NCBI GenBank assembly: GCA_021802945.1
Contig: JAJZRE010000020.1
Span: forward strand, 9,024 to 43,000
Direction: 5' to 3'
Origin: Pseudomonadota bacterium
GTDB taxonomy: Bacteria > Pseudomonadota > Gammaproteobacteria > Burkholderiales > Thiobacillaceae
Length of the DNA: 33,977 nucleotides
Both the position numbers and the translations under genes were made by a program. Shown here piece by piece: positions 24,379 through 33,753 of this stretch; position 1 is the first letter of the stretch, and every line of letters starts with the position of its first letter. The notes beneath the pieces were generated by a model. The model searched no databases. It saw only the letters and a program-made list of their open reading frames with translations, and was not told the origin of the DNA.

Positions 24379-24385
24379 AACGTCC

Positions 24386-25390
24386 ATGGCCGACAATTTT
24401 CTATCCCAGGACGAAGTCGATGCGCTGCTGAAGGGCGTAAGCGGCGAAGTCGACGAGGCGCCGGCCGAATCGGACGATCATGGCGGCGCGCGCCCCTACA
24501 ACCTCGCCACGCAGGAACGCATCGTGCGCGGCCGGATGCCGACGCTCGAGATCATCAACGAACGCTTTGCGCGACAGCTCCGGATCGGCCTCTACAATTT
24601 CCTGCGGCGCGGCGTGGAAATCTCGGTCGGCCCGGTACGGGTGTCGAAATACAGCGAATTCATCCGCAACCTGGTCGTGCCCACCAACCTCAACCTGGTC
24701 CAGTTCAAGCCGCTGCGCGGCACGGCGCTGATGATCTTCAATCCCGACCTGGTCTTCCTCATGGTCGACAACCTGTTCGGCGGCGACGGGCGCTTCCATA
24801 CCCGCGTCGAAGGCCGCGACTTCACCCAGACCGAACACCGCATCATCCAGCGCATCCTGAACATCGTGTTCGAGGCCTACTCGAAATCCTGGGAACCGGT
24901 CTACCCGGTCGAGTTCGAGTTCATCCGCTCGGAAATGAACACCCAGTTCGCCAACATCGCCACCCCCAACGAAGTGGTGGTGGCGGTCACCTTCGCCATC
25001 GAGCTCGGCCAGATCAGCGGCGAAATGCACTTCTGCATGCCCTATTCGATGATCGAGCCGATCAAGGACCTGCTGACCAGCGCCCTGCAGGCCGAAAACC
25101 TGGAAGTCGACAAGCGCTGGATCCGCCTCATGCGGCAGCAGGTCCAGATGGCGGAAGTCGAGATCGTCGCCGACCTCGGCACGGCCGCCATCAGCCTGCG
25201 CGACATCGTCGACATGAAGGTGGGCGACATCATCCCGCTCGACATTCCGCAGACGATCGAGGCCAAGGTGGACGGCGTCCCGGTCATGGAATGCGCCTAC
25301 GGAAAATTCAACGGTCAATACACCTTGCGGGTCGAGAAACTGCTGTCGACCAGCGCAATCGAGCCGCAAACAGGAGATCAACATGCCTGA
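24386..25390 (+). CDS. fliM: Flagellar motor switch protein FliM
   Basis: The 334-residue product starts with the phospho-CheY-binding peptide LSQDEVDALL (residues 5-14). The middle CheC-like domain follows (RIVRGRMPTLEIINERFARQ, FGGDGRFHTRVEGRDFTQTE), then a C-terminal SpoA domain for FliN contact. Length is typical. FliM forms the C-ring wall and transmits CheY binding to FliG. It overlaps fliN by eight bases. Confidence 0.98.
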   Translation: MADNFLSQDEVDALLKGVSGEVDEAPAESDDHGGARPYNLATQERIVRGRMPTLEIINERFARQLRIGLYNFLRRGVEISVGPVRVSKYSEFIRNLVVPTNLNLVQFKPLRGTALMIFNPDLVFLMVDNLFGGDGRFHTRVEGRDFTQTEHRIIQRILNIVFEAYSKSWEPVYPVEFEFIRSEMNTQFANIATPNEVVVAVTFAIELGQISGEMHFCMPYSMIEPIKDLLTSALQAENLEVDKRWIRLMRQQVQMAEVEIVADLGTAAISLRDIVDMKVGDIIPLDIPQTIEAKVDGVPVMECAYGKFNGQYTLRVEKLLSTSAIEPQTGDQHA

Positions 25391-25778
25391 AGACACCACC
25401 CAAACCATCGCCGAAGACGACTGGGCGGCCGCCATGGCCGAACAGACGGCCCCCGCCGCGCCGAGTCCGGCGGTCTTCCAGGACCTGTCGGGCACCGCCG
25501 CATCGGGCGGGCTGGCCAAGGACATCGACTTCATCCTGGATATCCCGGTCCTGCTGACCGTGGAGCTGGGACGCACCAAGATCGCGATCAAGAACCTGCT
25601 CCAGCTGGCGCAGGGCTCGGTGGTCGAACTCGACGGCCTGGCAGGCGAGCCGATGGACGTGCTCGTCAACGGCTGCCTGATCGCCCAGGGCGAAGTCGTG
25701 GTGGTGAACGACAAGTTCGGCGTGCGCCTCACCGACATCATCACCCCCGCCGAGCGGATCCGGAAACTCAACAAATGA
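25383..25778 (+). CDS. fliN: Flagellar motor switch protein FliN
   Basis: The 131-residue product has an acidic/Ala-rich N-terminal extension (DDWAAAMAEQ), also common in proteobacterial FliN, and a C-terminal SpoA domain (IDFILDIPVLLTVELGRTKI, LLQLAQGSVVELD, VVVNDKFGVRLTDI). FliN forms the base of the C ring and docks FliH. It overlaps fliM at the start and fliO by four bases at the end. Confidence 0.97.
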   Translation: MPEDTTQTIAEDDWAAAMAEQTAPAAPSPAVFQDLSGTAASGGLAKDIDFILDIPVLLTVELGRTKIAIKNLLQLAQGSVVELDGLAGEPMDVLVNGCLIAQGEVVVVNDKFGVRLTDIITPAERIRKLNK

Positions 25779-26194
25779 AGCGCCTTGCCGCCGCCATGGC
25801 GCTGGGACTTCCGATGCTGGCGCACGCGGCCGATGCCGCTGCGCCGGCCCCGGCCGTCTCGGCTGCGGGCAGCCTGCTGCAGGTCTTCATCGGTCTCGCC
25901 GCCGTATTGCTCCTGATCGCCGCCACCGCCTGGGTGGCCAAACGCTTCGGCGTCACCCGTGGCGGCGCGTCCCATGTGCTGCAGGTGATCAGTTCCGCGT
26001 CGGTCGGCGCGCGCGAGCGCGTCGTGGTGGTCGAAGTGGGCGAATCATGGCTGGTGGTGGGCGTGGCGCCCGGCAGCGTCAATGCCCTGATGACCCTGCC
26101 GCGCGGCGAAATCCAGGCGCCGCCCGCCCCCGGCCTCAACGCCAGCTTTGCCGCAGGCCTGCAGAACCTGATCGAGAAACGCCGTGCAAAATAA
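25775..26194 (+). CDS. fliO: Flagellar biosynthetic protein FliO
   Basis: The 139-residue product has a cleavable-looking signal peptide (to AHA at 16-18), a transmembrane helix at about residues 33-52 ([19 protein letters not shown]), and a cytoplasmic FliO domain with [19 protein letters not shown] and WLVVGVAPG. FliO assists assembly of the FliP ring of the export gate. The ATG overlaps the fliN stop by four bases, and the end overlaps fliP by eleven. Confidence 0.92.
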   Translation: MKRLAAAMALGLPMLAHAADAAAPAPAVSAAGSLLQVFIGLAAVLLLIAATAWVAKRFGVTRGGASHVLQVISSASVGARERVVVVEVGESWLVVGVAPGSVNALMTLPRGEIQAPPAPGLNASFAAGLQNLIEKRRAK

Positions 26195-26942
26195 GCCGTT
26201 CTCGCGCGCGGCCCAATACCTGCTCGCGTTCGCCGCGCTGGCCCTGCCCTCGCTGGCGCTGGCCCAGGGCGCGGGACTGCCCGCTTTCACCAGCACCCCC
26301 AGCGGCGGCGGCCAGACCTACACGCTGAGCCTGCAGACCCTGCTGCTGCTCACCTCGCTGTCCTTCCTGCCGGCCGCGCTGCTGATGATGACCAGCTTCA
26401 CCCGCATCATCATCGTGCTGTCGCTGCTGCGCCATGCGCTGGGCACGCAGTCGTCGCCGCCCAATCAGGTGATGATCGGCCTGGCGCTGTTCCTGACCCT
26501 GTTCGTGATGGGCCCCACCCTGGACAAGATCTACGTCGAGGCCTACCAGCCGCTGGCCGAGAATCGCATCCAGATGGGCGAGGCGCTCGACAGGGGCGCC
26601 GTGCCGCTGCGGGCGTTCATGCTGAAGCAGACGCGCGAGACCGATCTCGCCCTGTTCGTGAAGATGTCCGGCTCGGCGCCGCTGAAGACGGCCGCCGACA
26701 TCCCGATGCGCGTGCTGATCCCCGCCTACATCACCAGCGAGCTCAAGACCGCCTTCCAGATCGGCTTCGCCGTGTTCATTCCCTTCCTCATCATCGACAT
26801 GGTCGTCGCCAGCATCCTGATGGCGATGGGCATGATGATGGTGTCGCCCGCCATCGTCTCGCTGCCCTTCAAGATCATCCTGTTCGTCCTGGTGGACGGC
26901 TGGAATCTGCTGCTGGGCTCGCTCGCGCAAAGCTTCTATTAA
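26184..26942 (+). CDS. fliP: Flagellar biosynthetic protein FliP
   Basis: The 252-residue product has a signal peptide (ALA at about 25-27) and four hydrophobic segments. The conserved FliP region reads [20 protein letters not shown], then [20 protein letters not shown] and [19 protein letters not shown]. It forms the core of the FliPQR export gate. Translation begins at GTG 26184, inside the end of fliO; no in-frame ATG is close enough to keep the signal peptide. Confidence 0.96.
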   Translation: MQNKPFSRAAQYLLAFAALALPSLALAQGAGLPAFTSTPSGGGQTYTLSLQTLLLLTSLSFLPAALLMMTSFTRIIIVLSLLRHALGTQSSPPNQVMIGLALFLTLFVMGPTLDKIYVEAYQPLAENRIQMGEALDRGAVPLRAFMLKQTRETDLALFVKMSGSAPLKTAADIPMRVLIPAYITSELKTAFQIGFAVFIPFLIIDMVVASILMAMGMMMVSPAIVSLPFKIILFVLVDGWNLLLGSLAQSFY

Positions 26943-26964
26943 CCCGACCCTGACGAGAACCGCC

Positions 26965-27234
26965 ATGACGCCAGAAAGCGTAATGACCATCGGCCGCACC
27001 GCGCTGGAAATGACCATTCTGGTGGCCTCGCCCGTGCTGCTGGTCACCCTGGTGGTCGGCCTGATCGTCAGCGTCTTCCAGGCTGCCACGCAGATCAACG
27101 ACGCCAGCCTTTCCTTCATTCCGAAGGTCATCGCGGTGCTTGCCACCTTTGCGATCGCCGGGCCGTGGATGCTGACGGTCATGACCGACTACATGCGGCG
27201 GGTATTGACCGATCTCCCCGGCATCATCGGCTAG
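26965..27234 (+). CDS. fliQ: Flagellar biosynthetic protein FliQ
   Basis: The 89-residue product has two transmembrane helices (about residues 16-40 and 53-75) and the conserved FQAATQINDASLSFIPK linker between them, diagnostic for FliQ. Size is exactly as in the family. It sits in the export gate with FliP and FliR. GAGAA lies upstream of the ATG; 22 bases separate it from fliP and 19 from fliR. Confidence 0.97.
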   Translation: MTPESVMTIGRTALEMTILVASPVLLVTLVVGLIVSVFQAATQINDASLSFIPKVIAVLATFAIAGPWMLTVMTDYMRRVLTDLPGIIG

Positions 27235-27253
27235 TCCTTTTTAGCAGAACGCC

Positions 27254-28048
27254 ATGATCAGCCTCACCGATGCCCAGCTCAACGCCTGGCTGATCAGCTT
27301 CATCTGGCCGCTCACGCGGATACTCGGCCTGATCATGCTGGTTCCGGTCTTCGGCCATCGATCGGTGCCGAAGCACGTCAAGATCGGCCTCGGCGTGTTC
27401 ATCACCCTGATCATCGCGCCCACGCTGCCGCCCATGCCCGCTGTGGGGCTGGATTCCTGGCATGGCCTGTTCATTCTGGTCCAGCAATTCCTGATCGGCA
27501 TGGCGATCGGCTTCACCATGCGCGTCGCGTTTGCCGCGGTCGAGGCGGCGGGAGAGATTGTCGGCCTGCAGATGGGCCTGGGATTTGCCTCCTTCTTCGA
27601 TCCGCAAAGTGCCGGCCAGACGCTCGTTCTCGCCCAGTTCTTCAATCTCCTGGCGACACTGCTGTTCCTGGCGGTCAACGCGCATCTGCTGTTGCTGGGC
27701 GTGCTTGCAGACAGCTTCAGGAGCCTGCCGATCAGCCCGCAACCGCTGTCAGCCTCCGGGTTCTACGCGGTCGCCGCCTACGGATCCACCGTGTTTTCCG
27801 TCGGCCTGCGGCTTGCGTTGCCGCTGATCGCCATCCTGCTGATGACCAACCTGGCGCTCGGCATCCTCACACGCTCGGCGCCCCAGCTCAACATCTTCGC
27901 AATCGGATTTCCCATCACCCTGGGGGTGGGCCTGATCGCGCTGGACATTACCCTGCCCTACTTCGCGCCCCAACTGGAACAGGTGTTCCAGAACGGGCTC
28001 AAGGCGGGCACGATGGTGATCCATGCGCTGCGTCCCGGCGGGACGTAG
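27254..28048 (+). CDS. fliR: Flagellar biosynthetic protein FliR
   Basis: The 264-residue product is a multi-spanning membrane protein with FliR motifs: WPLTRILGLIMLVPVFGHRS near the N terminus, GEIVGLQMGLGFASFFDP in the middle and LGILTRSAPQLNIFAIGFP towards the C terminus. FliR forms the export gate with FliP and FliQ. It is the last gene of the operon in this window; flhB and flhA do not follow, and the next genes converge on it. A hairpin lies seven bases past the stop. Confidence 0.97.
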   Translation: MISLTDAQLNAWLISFIWPLTRILGLIMLVPVFGHRSVPKHVKIGLGVFITLIIAPTLPPMPAVGLDSWHGLFILVQQFLIGMAIGFTMRVAFAAVEAAGEIVGLQMGLGFASFFDPQSAGQTLVLAQFFNLLATLLFLAVNAHLLLLGVLADSFRSLPISPQPLSASGFYAVAAYGSTVFSVGLRLALPLIAILLMTNLALGILTRSAPQLNIFAIGFPITLGVGLIALDITLPYFAPQLEQVFQNGLKAGTMVIHALRPGGT

Positions 28049-28054
28049 GAAGTC

Positions 28055-28081
28055 CACGTTGCCGGGCGCTCCTGCAACGTG
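28055..28081. terminator. Symmetric hairpin between fliR and cheZ
   Basis: CACGTTGC at 28055-28062 pairs perfectly with GCAACGTG at 28074-28081 over an 11-base loop. It lies between the convergent ends of fliR and cheZ, so it could serve both transcripts. It lacks a T-run on either side, so termination is only inferred. Confidence 0.5.
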
Positions 28082-28102
28082 CCATTTGAGAGATGCAGCC
28101 GT

Positions 28103-28777
28103 CTAAAAGCCGAGGCTGTCGAGCAGGTCGTCCACCTGGCTCTGGTCGGCCACCACGTCGCTCTTGCTCGCGGGGTTGATCTGGGGGCCATTGAGGAGAC
28201 CGCTGCCGGATTCACGGCGCAGCTCGGCGGGCGAGTAATCGATCAGCAACTGAACCAGTTGCTGCTCCAGGCCATGCGCAAGTTCGGTCACCTTGCGGAT
28301 GACCTGACCGGTGAGATCCTGAAAATCCTGCGCCATCATGATGTCCAGCAACTGCCGCTTGGTGGCGCTGGTGTCGTTGCGCATATCGGCCAGGCACTGC
28401 ATGGTCAGGGTGGCCATGTCGCGGTAGTTGGCCTCCGAGAACGGCGCCTTCAGCGCGGCCTGCCAGCCGTTCAGGATTTCGTCGGCCCCCGCGTCGATCC
28501 GCTCCTGCAGGGGGATCGCGGTATCGGTGGCGTTCAGCACGCGTTGCGCAGCCTGCTCGGTCATGCGGGCCACATAGTTCAGGCGCTCCCGTACATCGGG
28601 AATGTCCGTCGTCGCCTTTTCCAGCACCTTGTCCAGTCCCAGCTCGCGCAGGCTGTCATGCAGCGTCCGGGTGATCTGTCCCACCCGCGCCAGCATTTCG
28701 TCGTGATCGCCGCCTTCGGCGCGGCCACTATGGGGCATGGCGGCCGCCGCAGGGGATCCCGCGAATAGCGTATCCAC
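28103..28777 (-). CDS. cheZ: Protein phosphatase CheZ
   Basis: The 224-residue product has the CheZ active-site motif QDFQDLTGQVI. Asp154 and Gln158 correspond to Asp143 and Gln147 of the E. coli enzyme. The C-terminal CheY-binding peptide VDDLLDSLGF is intact and separated by a flexible Ser/Asn-rich linker. CheZ dephosphorylates CheY-P and so ends the tumble signal. The gene follows cheY with one base between; both should be co-transcribed from the sigma-28-type promoter upstream of cheY. Confidence 0.97.
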   Translation of the reverse strand: MDTLFAGSPAAAAMPHSGRAEGGDHDEMLARVGQITRTLHDSLRELGLDKVLEKATTDIPDVRERLNYVARMTEQAAQRVLNATDTAIPLQERIDAGADEILNGWQAALKAPFSEANYRDMATLTMQCLADMRNDTSATKRQLLDIMMAQDFQDLTGQVIRKVTELAHGLEQQLVQLLIDYSPAELRRESGSGLLNGPQINPASKSDVVADQSQVDDLLDSLGF

Positions 28778-28778
28778 G

Positions 28779-29177
28779 TCAGGCCCCCGCTTTTTCGAGT
28801 TTTTCGAATATCTTCGAGAGCTTCTCGTCCAGGGTGGCCGCGGTGAAAGGCTTGACCACGTAACCGTTGGCGCCGGCCTGCGCCGCGGCGATGATGTTTT
28901 CCTTCTTGGCTTCGGCCGTCACCATCAGCACCGGCAGCCTGGACAGCGCGGCATCGGCGCGAATCTGCTGCAGCATCGTCAGGCCGTCCATGTTCGGCAT
29001 GTTCCAGTCGGAAACGACGAAATCGAAGTTCCCCGCACGCAGCTTGGCCAGTCCGTCGACACCGTCCTCGGCTTCTTCAACGTTGGAATAACCCAGTTCC
29101 TTGAGCAGATTGCGCACGATGCGGCGCATCGTGGAAAAGTCGTCGACAACCAGGAATTTCGTGTTCGGATCGGCCAT
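28779..29177 (-). CDS. cheY: Chemotaxis response regulator CheY
   Basis: The 132-residue product is a single receiver domain with Asp12-Asp13 and phospho-acceptor Asp57 ([12 protein letters not shown]), Thr in VMVTAEA and Lys in [11 protein letters not shown]. It matches E. coli CheY in length and numbering. CheY-P binds FliM/FliN to change rotation direction. ATG 29177 is chosen over 29189 because GGAG lies six bases before it. A well-formed sigma-28-type promoter precedes it at 29214-29240. Confidence 0.98.
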   Translation of the reverse strand: MADPNTKFLVVDDFSTMRRIVRNLLKELGYSNVEEAEDGVDGLAKLRAGNFDFVVSDWNMPNMDGLTMLQQIRADAALSRLPVLMVTAEAKKENIIAAAQAGANGYVVKPFTAATLDEKLSKIFEKLEKAGA

Positions 29178-29213
29178 GCGGTACTCCATTGGTGCAGTTC
29201 ATCGTTACTGGGT

Positions 29214-29240
29214 TAATCGGCATCGCCGCGTCAAACTTAA
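29214..29240 (-). promoter_or_regulatory. Sigma-28 (FliA)-type promoter for cheYZ
   Basis: On the minus strand TTAAGTTT (complement of 29233-29240) and GCCGATTA (complement of 29214-29221) are separated by exactly 11 bases. Each box differs from the enteric FliA consensus TAAAGTTT / GCCGATAA at one position. Transcription would start about 30 bases before the cheY ATG. It lies in the 102-base gap after cheB, so cheYZ can be transcribed apart from cheRDB. Confidence 0.85.
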
Positions 29241-29279
29241 GCGGGGAAACCCGCATGGAAAGCGGGGCCAGGCAGCCCC

Positions 29280-30350
29280 TCAAACCCGCATCGCGCGGTT
29301 GCCATGCGCGGCGAAAAATGCCATCACGCGGCCCGGCAGCTCGTGCAGGGGCGCGACCTCATGGGTGGCGCCGACAGCGATGGCCTCCCTGGGCATGCCG
29401 AACACCACGCACGACGTCTCGTCCTGCGCCAGGTTGTAGGCGCCGGCCTTTTTCATTTCCAGCATCCCCGCCGCGCCATCCTTGCCCATGCCGGTGAGGA
29501 TGACGCCGACCGCGTTCCTGCCCGCCGCGATTGCGGCCGAATTGAACAGCACGTCGACGGAGGGCCGGTGGCGGTTCACCGGCGGCCCCTGATCCAGCCG
29601 GGTCATGTAGTTGGCCCCGCTGCGCACCAGCAGCAGGTGGGAATGCCCTGGCGCGAGATAGGCGTGGCCGGGCAGCACCCGTTCCCCGCCCTCGGCTTCC
29701 TTGACGGCAATCCTGCACAGCTTGTCGAGCCGGTTCGCGAACGAGCGCGTGAAGCCTTCCGGCATGTGCTGGGTGATCAGGACCCCCGGACAATCCGATG
29801 GCAACTGGATGAGAAAATCCTTGATGGCTTCCGTGCCGCCGGTGGAAGCGCCGATGATGATCAGCTTTTCGCTGCTGACGAAGGTATTGTGGACCGCTGC
29901 CAGCGGGGTGCCGTCGGGATGGGGCTGAACCCTGACGCGCGGCCTGATGTTGGCCCGCGAAGCAATGCGGATTTTCTCGGCGATCAGGTCGGTATATTCC
30001 AGCATGCCGCTCTGGATGGACATCTTTGGCTTGGTCACGAAATCGACGGCGCCAAGCTCGAGCGCGCGCATGGTGATGTCCGATCCACGCTCGGTCAGCG
30101 ACGACACCATGACCACCGGCATGGGACGCAGGCGCATCAGCCGTTCGAGAAAATCCAGCCCGTCCATCTTCGGCATTTCCACGTCGAGCGTCAGCACGTC
30201 CGGGTTGGTCTGCTTGATGAGATCGCGCGCCACCAGCGGGTCGGGGGCGGCCCCCACCACTTCCATGTCCGGCTGGCTGTTGATGATTTCCTTCATCACG
30301 CCGCGGATCAACGCCGAGTCGTCCACGATCAGGACCTTGATTTTTACCAT
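29280..30350 (-). CDS. cheB: Chemotaxis protein-glutamate methylesterase CheB
   Basis: The 356-residue product has a receiver domain (phospho-acceptor Asp56 in [12 protein letters not shown]), a linker, and a methylesterase domain with catalytic Ser169 (IIGASTGG), His195 (ITQHMPEGF) and Asp291 (TGMGKDGA). These match E. coli Ser164, His190 and Asp286. It removes methyl groups from, and deamidates, receptors, opposing CheR. It follows cheD by 29 bases in the cheR-cheD-cheB order. Confidence 0.98.
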   Translation of the reverse strand: MVKIKVLIVDDSALIRGVMKEIINSQPDMEVVGAAPDPLVARDLIKQTNPDVLTLDVEMPKMDGLDFLERLMRLRPMPVVMVSSLTERGSDITMRALELGAVDFVTKPKMSIQSGMLEYTDLIAEKIRIASRANIRPRVRVQPHPDGTPLAAVHNTFVSSEKLIIIGASTGGTEAIKDFLIQLPSDCPGVLITQHMPEGFTRSFANRLDKLCRIAVKEAEGGERVLPGHAYLAPGHSHLLLVRSGANYMTRLDQGPPVNRHRPSVDVLFNSAAIAAGRNAVGVILTGMGKDGAAGMLEMKKAGAYNLAQDETSCVVFGMPREAIAVGATHEVAPLHELPGRVMAFFAAHGNRAMRV

Positions 30351-30379
30351 GCTGACTTTCCGTGCATCCCCGCGGGCGA

Positions 30380-30985
30380 TCAGAACAAATCGATCTCGCC
30401 GCTCACCTCGTTGGACTTGAGCCGGCTCGCATAATCCTGCTCACGCTTCACCAGAGTGTAGTTGTTGAGTTGCTTGAGTTTCTTCACGAGGACCTTGCCG
30501 GTCTGCGGGAAGAAATACACCTTGCGCGGATGCACGTCGTTGAGGTCCTCCGCCACCACCCGGATGTTTTCCGATCGGAGGAAGTCGAGCACGAACCGGG
30601 CGTTGCGTTCCCCGACGTTCATGCTGGTGAAACCGCGCAGGACATTGCCTCCGCCGAACACCTTGGCCTCCAGGTTGTCGCGTCGCGCCCCCGCCTTGAG
30701 GAGCTGGTTGATCAGCACTTCCATCGCATACGCGCCGTAGCGCATCGACACCGACATCGGATTGCTCGCATCGCCGCCGTCCGGCAGCATGAAATGATTC
30801 ATGCCGCCAACCCCGGATATCCGGTCGCGGATGCACGCCGCGACACAGGAGCCGAGCACGGTGACGATGAGCATGGGCCGGTTGGTGAAGTAGTACTCGC
30901 CAGGCAATATCTTGGCGGCCTCGCAATCGAATGTGCGGTCATAGTACAGATTGGTCGCAAGCTGCTCCTCGATGGCGGGATTCAT
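30380..30985 (-). CDS. cheD: Chemoreceptor glutamine deamidase CheD
   Basis: The 201-residue product has the CheD catalytic pair: Cys47 in LGSCVAACI and His64 in GGMNHFMLP, with the family-typical VFGGGNVL segment later. CheD deamidates specific glutamines of MCPs so they can be methylated. The ATG overlaps the cheR stop by four bases, so translation is coupled to cheR. Slightly long for the family, with a C-terminal extension rich in Lys and Ser. Confidence 0.95.
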   Translation of the reverse strand: MNPAIEEQLATNLYYDRTFDCEAAKILPGEYYFTNRPMLIVTVLGSCVAACIRDRISGVGGMNHFMLPDGGDASNPMSVSMRYGAYAMEVLINQLLKAGARRDNLEAKVFGGGNVLRGFTSMNVGERNARFVLDFLRSENIRVVAEDLNDVHPRKVYFFPQTGKVLVKKLKQLNNYTLVKREQDYASRLKSNEVSGEIDLF

Positions 30986-31851
30986 GCGTTTTTCCTTGCG
31001 CCGGATTGACGGGGGCTCAGTTCGTAGACCGTCTTGCCGCGCAGCCGGAAGGCATCGGAGGCATACATGAAATTCTCGGAATGCCCTGCGAACAGCAGTC
31101 CCTCCGGCTTCAGCAGCGGAACGAAGCGCTCGAGTATCCTGCCCTGCGTCGGCTTGTCGAAATAGATCATCACGTTGCGGCAGAAAATCGCGTCAAATGG
31201 CCCGCTGACCGGCCAGGTTCCGGCCAGCAGGTTGAGGGGCTTGAACGTGACCAGCTGGCGCAGCTCGGGACGAACCCGAACCAGCCCGGAGCGTTCGCCC
31301 TTGCCTCGCTGAAAGAAACGCTTGACCCGCCCCTGCGCCATCTTGTCGATTCGCTCGATCGGGTACACGCCGTTCGCCGCGGTTTCGAGCACATTGGTAT
31401 CGATGTCCGTGGCGACGATGCTGACCGGCGGCGTCAGCGTCCCGAACGCCTCGCATGCCGCCATCGCGATCGAATAGGGTTCTTCGCCGGTCGAACTGGC
31501 AGAGCACCAGATCGACAGCGGCGCCTTCATGTTTTGCAGGTGCTCGGCCAGGATCGGAAAATGATGCGCCTCGCGAAAGAACGACGTCAGGTTGGTCGTC
31601 AGGGCATTGGTGAACGCTTCCCACTCGTCGCCGTCGCGCCCGTTTTCCAGTCCGTCAAGGTATTCCGCGAAGGAGCTCAGGCCCTTTGCCCGCAGGCGGC
31701 GCGCCAGGCGGCTATAGACCATTTCCTGCTTGCTCTCGGCCAGCGCAATCCCTGCCTGCCGGTAAATCAACGCGCGGATGCGGGCAAAGTCGCGCGGCGT
31801 GAATGCGAATACCTTGGTGCCGTCAGGCGGATTCTTCAGAACCTGTTTCAT
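30982..31851 (-). CDS. cheR: Chemotaxis protein methyltransferase CheR
   Basis: The 289-residue product has the CheR N-terminal helical domain (FTPRDFARIRALIYRQAGI) and the SAM-dependent methyltransferase domain with LTTNLTSFFRE (85-94), SASSTGEEPYS (SAM-binding, about 117-127), ATDIDTNVLE and FCRNVMIYFDK. It methylates receptor glutamates. It is the first of cheR-cheD-cheB; the 131 bases before it, after the Aer-like receptor gene, hold no promoter I can recognise. Confidence 0.97.
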   Translation of the reverse strand: MKQVLKNPPDGTKVFAFTPRDFARIRALIYRQAGIALAESKQEMVYSRLARRLRAKGLSSFAEYLDGLENGRDGDEWEAFTNALTTNLTSFFREAHHFPILAEHLQNMKAPLSIWCSASSTGEEPYSIAMAACEAFGTLTPPVSIVATDIDTNVLETAANGVYPIERIDKMAQGRVKRFFQRGKGERSGLVRVRPELRQLVTFKPLNLLAGTWPVSGPFDAIFCRNVMIYFDKPTQGRILERFVPLLKPEGLLFAGHSENFMYASDAFRLRGKTVYELSPRQSGARKNA

Positions 31852-31982
31852 GTCGAAATGTGCGTCCCGTCAATATCGCGTTCCAGCTCAACGCACGAAG
31901 CCAACCCAGGCCCTTGAAAACCGTTCCGGGCCATTCCGCGCAATGCCATCCATCCGCCCCTTGTGCTGCATGGCGCGCGGCC

Positions 31983-33650
31983 TTACGCAGCCAGGCTCTC
32001 CGTTGCCTCAGGGGATCGGGATTGCCCCGGCGGGGATGCCATGGCCTGACGACGGCCGCCCCCGGGCGCCTGCCCCGTGCGGACAAGCTTGAAGGTCTTC
32101 ACCAGTTCCGCAAGCTTCGTTGCCTGGTCCTGCAGGCTCTCGGCCGCGGCCGCGGCCTCTTCCACCAGCGCGGCGTTCTGCTGGGTCATCTCGTCCATCT
32201 GGGTGACGGCCTGGTTGACCTGCTCGATGCCGGCGCTCTGTTCCTGGCTCGCCGTCGCGGTTCCGCCGATGATATCGGCCACCAGCTGCACCGAGGTCAC
32301 GATGTCCTCCATGGCCTCACCCGCCTGATCGACCAGCCTGCCGCCGGCGTCGACCTTGCCGACGGAATCCTCGATCAGGGCCTTGATCTCCTTGGCGGCG
32401 CCGGCGCTCCTCTGGGCGAGGTTCCTCACTTCGGAGGCGACGACGGCGAAGCCCCGACCCTGTTCGCCGGCGCGCGCGGCCTCGACGGCGGCGTTCAGGG
32501 CGAGGATGTTGGTCTGGAAGGCGATGCCGTCGATGACGCCGATGATGTCGGCGATCTTGCGCGAGCTGTCCTTGATGGAGGCCATGGTGTCGACCACCTG
32601 GCCGACGACCTGCCCGCCCTTGGCGGCGATGTCGGCGGTGGAGACGACCAGCTGGTTGGCCTGGCGCGCGTTCTCGGCGTTCTGCCTGACGGTGCTGGTC
32701 AGCTCTTCCATCGAGCTGGCCGTCTCTTCCAGGGACGAGGCCTGCGATTCGGTGCGGCTCGACAGGTCGGCATTGCCGCCGGCGATCTCGCTCGCCCCCG
32801 CGTTCACCAGATCAACGCTTTCCTTGATCTGCCCGACCAGCAATTTGACGTTGGTCTGCAACACGCGCAGCGACTGCATCAGCCGCACCAGCTCGGCAGC
32901 ACCCCTCGCTTCGATCCGTCCGGTCAGGTCACCCGAACTCATCCGATCGATATCGGTCCGGATGCGGTCCAGCGGCACCACCACACTGCGATAGGACAGC
33001 ACTCCGAACACTCCCGCCAGCGGCACGCCCAATGCCGCGATCGCCATCAGCCAGTCCAGGTAATACGCGCTGTTTCCGGCCGTGGCCAGCCAGGCCAGCG
33101 CCCCCATTCCCGCGAACAGCGCACCGACCGAGCCTGCGGCGATTGCCAGCATTGTCTTCAGCGACAGGTTCTTCAGCAGATGGAAGCGCCGCGTGAAGCT
33201 GCGTTTCACAGCCTGTCCCTCGCAGATTTCGAACGTCGTATCACCTGCTTTGATTGCCCGATAGGCACTGTCCGCCGCCTGCACCTGCTCACGGCTCGGT
33301 TTCAGCCGGATGGAAGCATAGCCGACGATCTCGTGATTCTCGATAATGGGCGCAGCGTGCGCCTCGACCCAGTAGTAATCGCCGTTCTTGCATCGGTTCT
33401 TCACCAGGCCGGTCCATACCTTGCCGTTCCTGAGCGTATGCCAGAAATCGGCGAAGGCCTCGACCGGCATGTCGGGATGGCGGACGATGTTCTGCGGCTG
33501 CCCCAGGAGTTCGGCTTCGGAAAAGCCGCTGATGTTGATGAAGTCCTGGTTGACGTAGGTGATGTTGCCGTGCAGGTCCGTCTTCGACACGACGGTTTCC
33601 GTGTCCTTGAGGACATACTCGACATTGGTGACCGGCATGTTAGTTCGCAT
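31983..33650 (-). CDS. aer: Aer-like PAS methyl-accepting chemotaxis protein
   Basis: The 555-residue product has the Aer arrangement: an N-terminal PAS domain (about 12-118; [18 protein letters not shown] and [15 protein letters not shown] resemble the FAD-binding PAS of E. coli Aer), two transmembrane segments at about 166-190 and 198-220 with almost no periplasmic loop, a HAMP domain, and the MCP signalling domain with the tip [20 protein letters not shown]. It probably senses redox or oxygen state. The C terminus ends SLAA, with no CheR-binding pentapeptide. AAAGAG lies eight bases before the ATG at 33650. Confidence 0.92.
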   Translation of the reverse strand: MRTNMPVTNVEYVLKDTETVVSKTDLHGNITYVNQDFINISGFSEAELLGQPQNIVRHPDMPVEAFADFWHTLRNGKVWTGLVKNRCKNGDYYWVEAHAAPIIENHEIVGYASIRLKPSREQVQAADSAYRAIKAGDTTFEICEGQAVKRSFTRRFHLLKNLSLKTMLAIAAGSVGALFAGMGALAWLATAGNSAYYLDWLMAIAALGVPLAGVFGVLSYRSVVVPLDRIRTDIDRMSSGDLTGRIEARGAAELVRLMQSLRVLQTNVKLLVGQIKESVDLVNAGASEIAGGNADLSSRTESQASSLEETASSMEELTSTVRQNAENARQANQLVVSTADIAAKGGQVVGQVVDTMASIKDSSRKIADIIGVIDGIAFQTNILALNAAVEAARAGEQGRGFAVVASEVRNLAQRSAGAAKEIKALIEDSVGKVDAGGRLVDQAGEAMEDIVTSVQLVADIIGGTATASQEQSAGIEQVNQAVTQMDEMTQQNAALVEEAAAAAESLQDQATKLAELVKTFKLVRTGQAPGGGRRQAMASPPGQSRSPEATESLAA

Positions 33651-33693
33651 GACACATTCTCTTTAATTGGGGTCGGGGCTTCTTCTCTCTCTC

Positions 33694-33735
33694 AGACCCG
33701 CGATCCAATTTCCATATGAGATCCGATCGCGGTCT
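33694..33735. repeat. Imperfect inverted repeat between the two receptor genes
   Basis: AGACCCGCGATC at 33694-33705 pairs with GATCGCGGTCT at 33725-33735 with one bulged base, around a 19-base spacer. It lies between the end of the partial receptor gene and the start of the Aer-like gene. It may be a terminator without a T-tract or an operator for the Aer-like gene. Confidence 0.45.
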
Positions 33736-33753
33736 CGACGGCTTATTTATTGC

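Noticed and set aside
32128-32152. 25-base exact repeat also present at 33953-33977
   Set aside because: Both copies encode the same conserved piece of MCP signalling domains, so this is paralogy rather than a mobile or regulatory repeat.
31803-33719. 638-residue open frame on the plus strand opposite the Aer-like receptor
   Set aside because: Shadow of the receptor gene; composition is not protein-like and no domain is visible.
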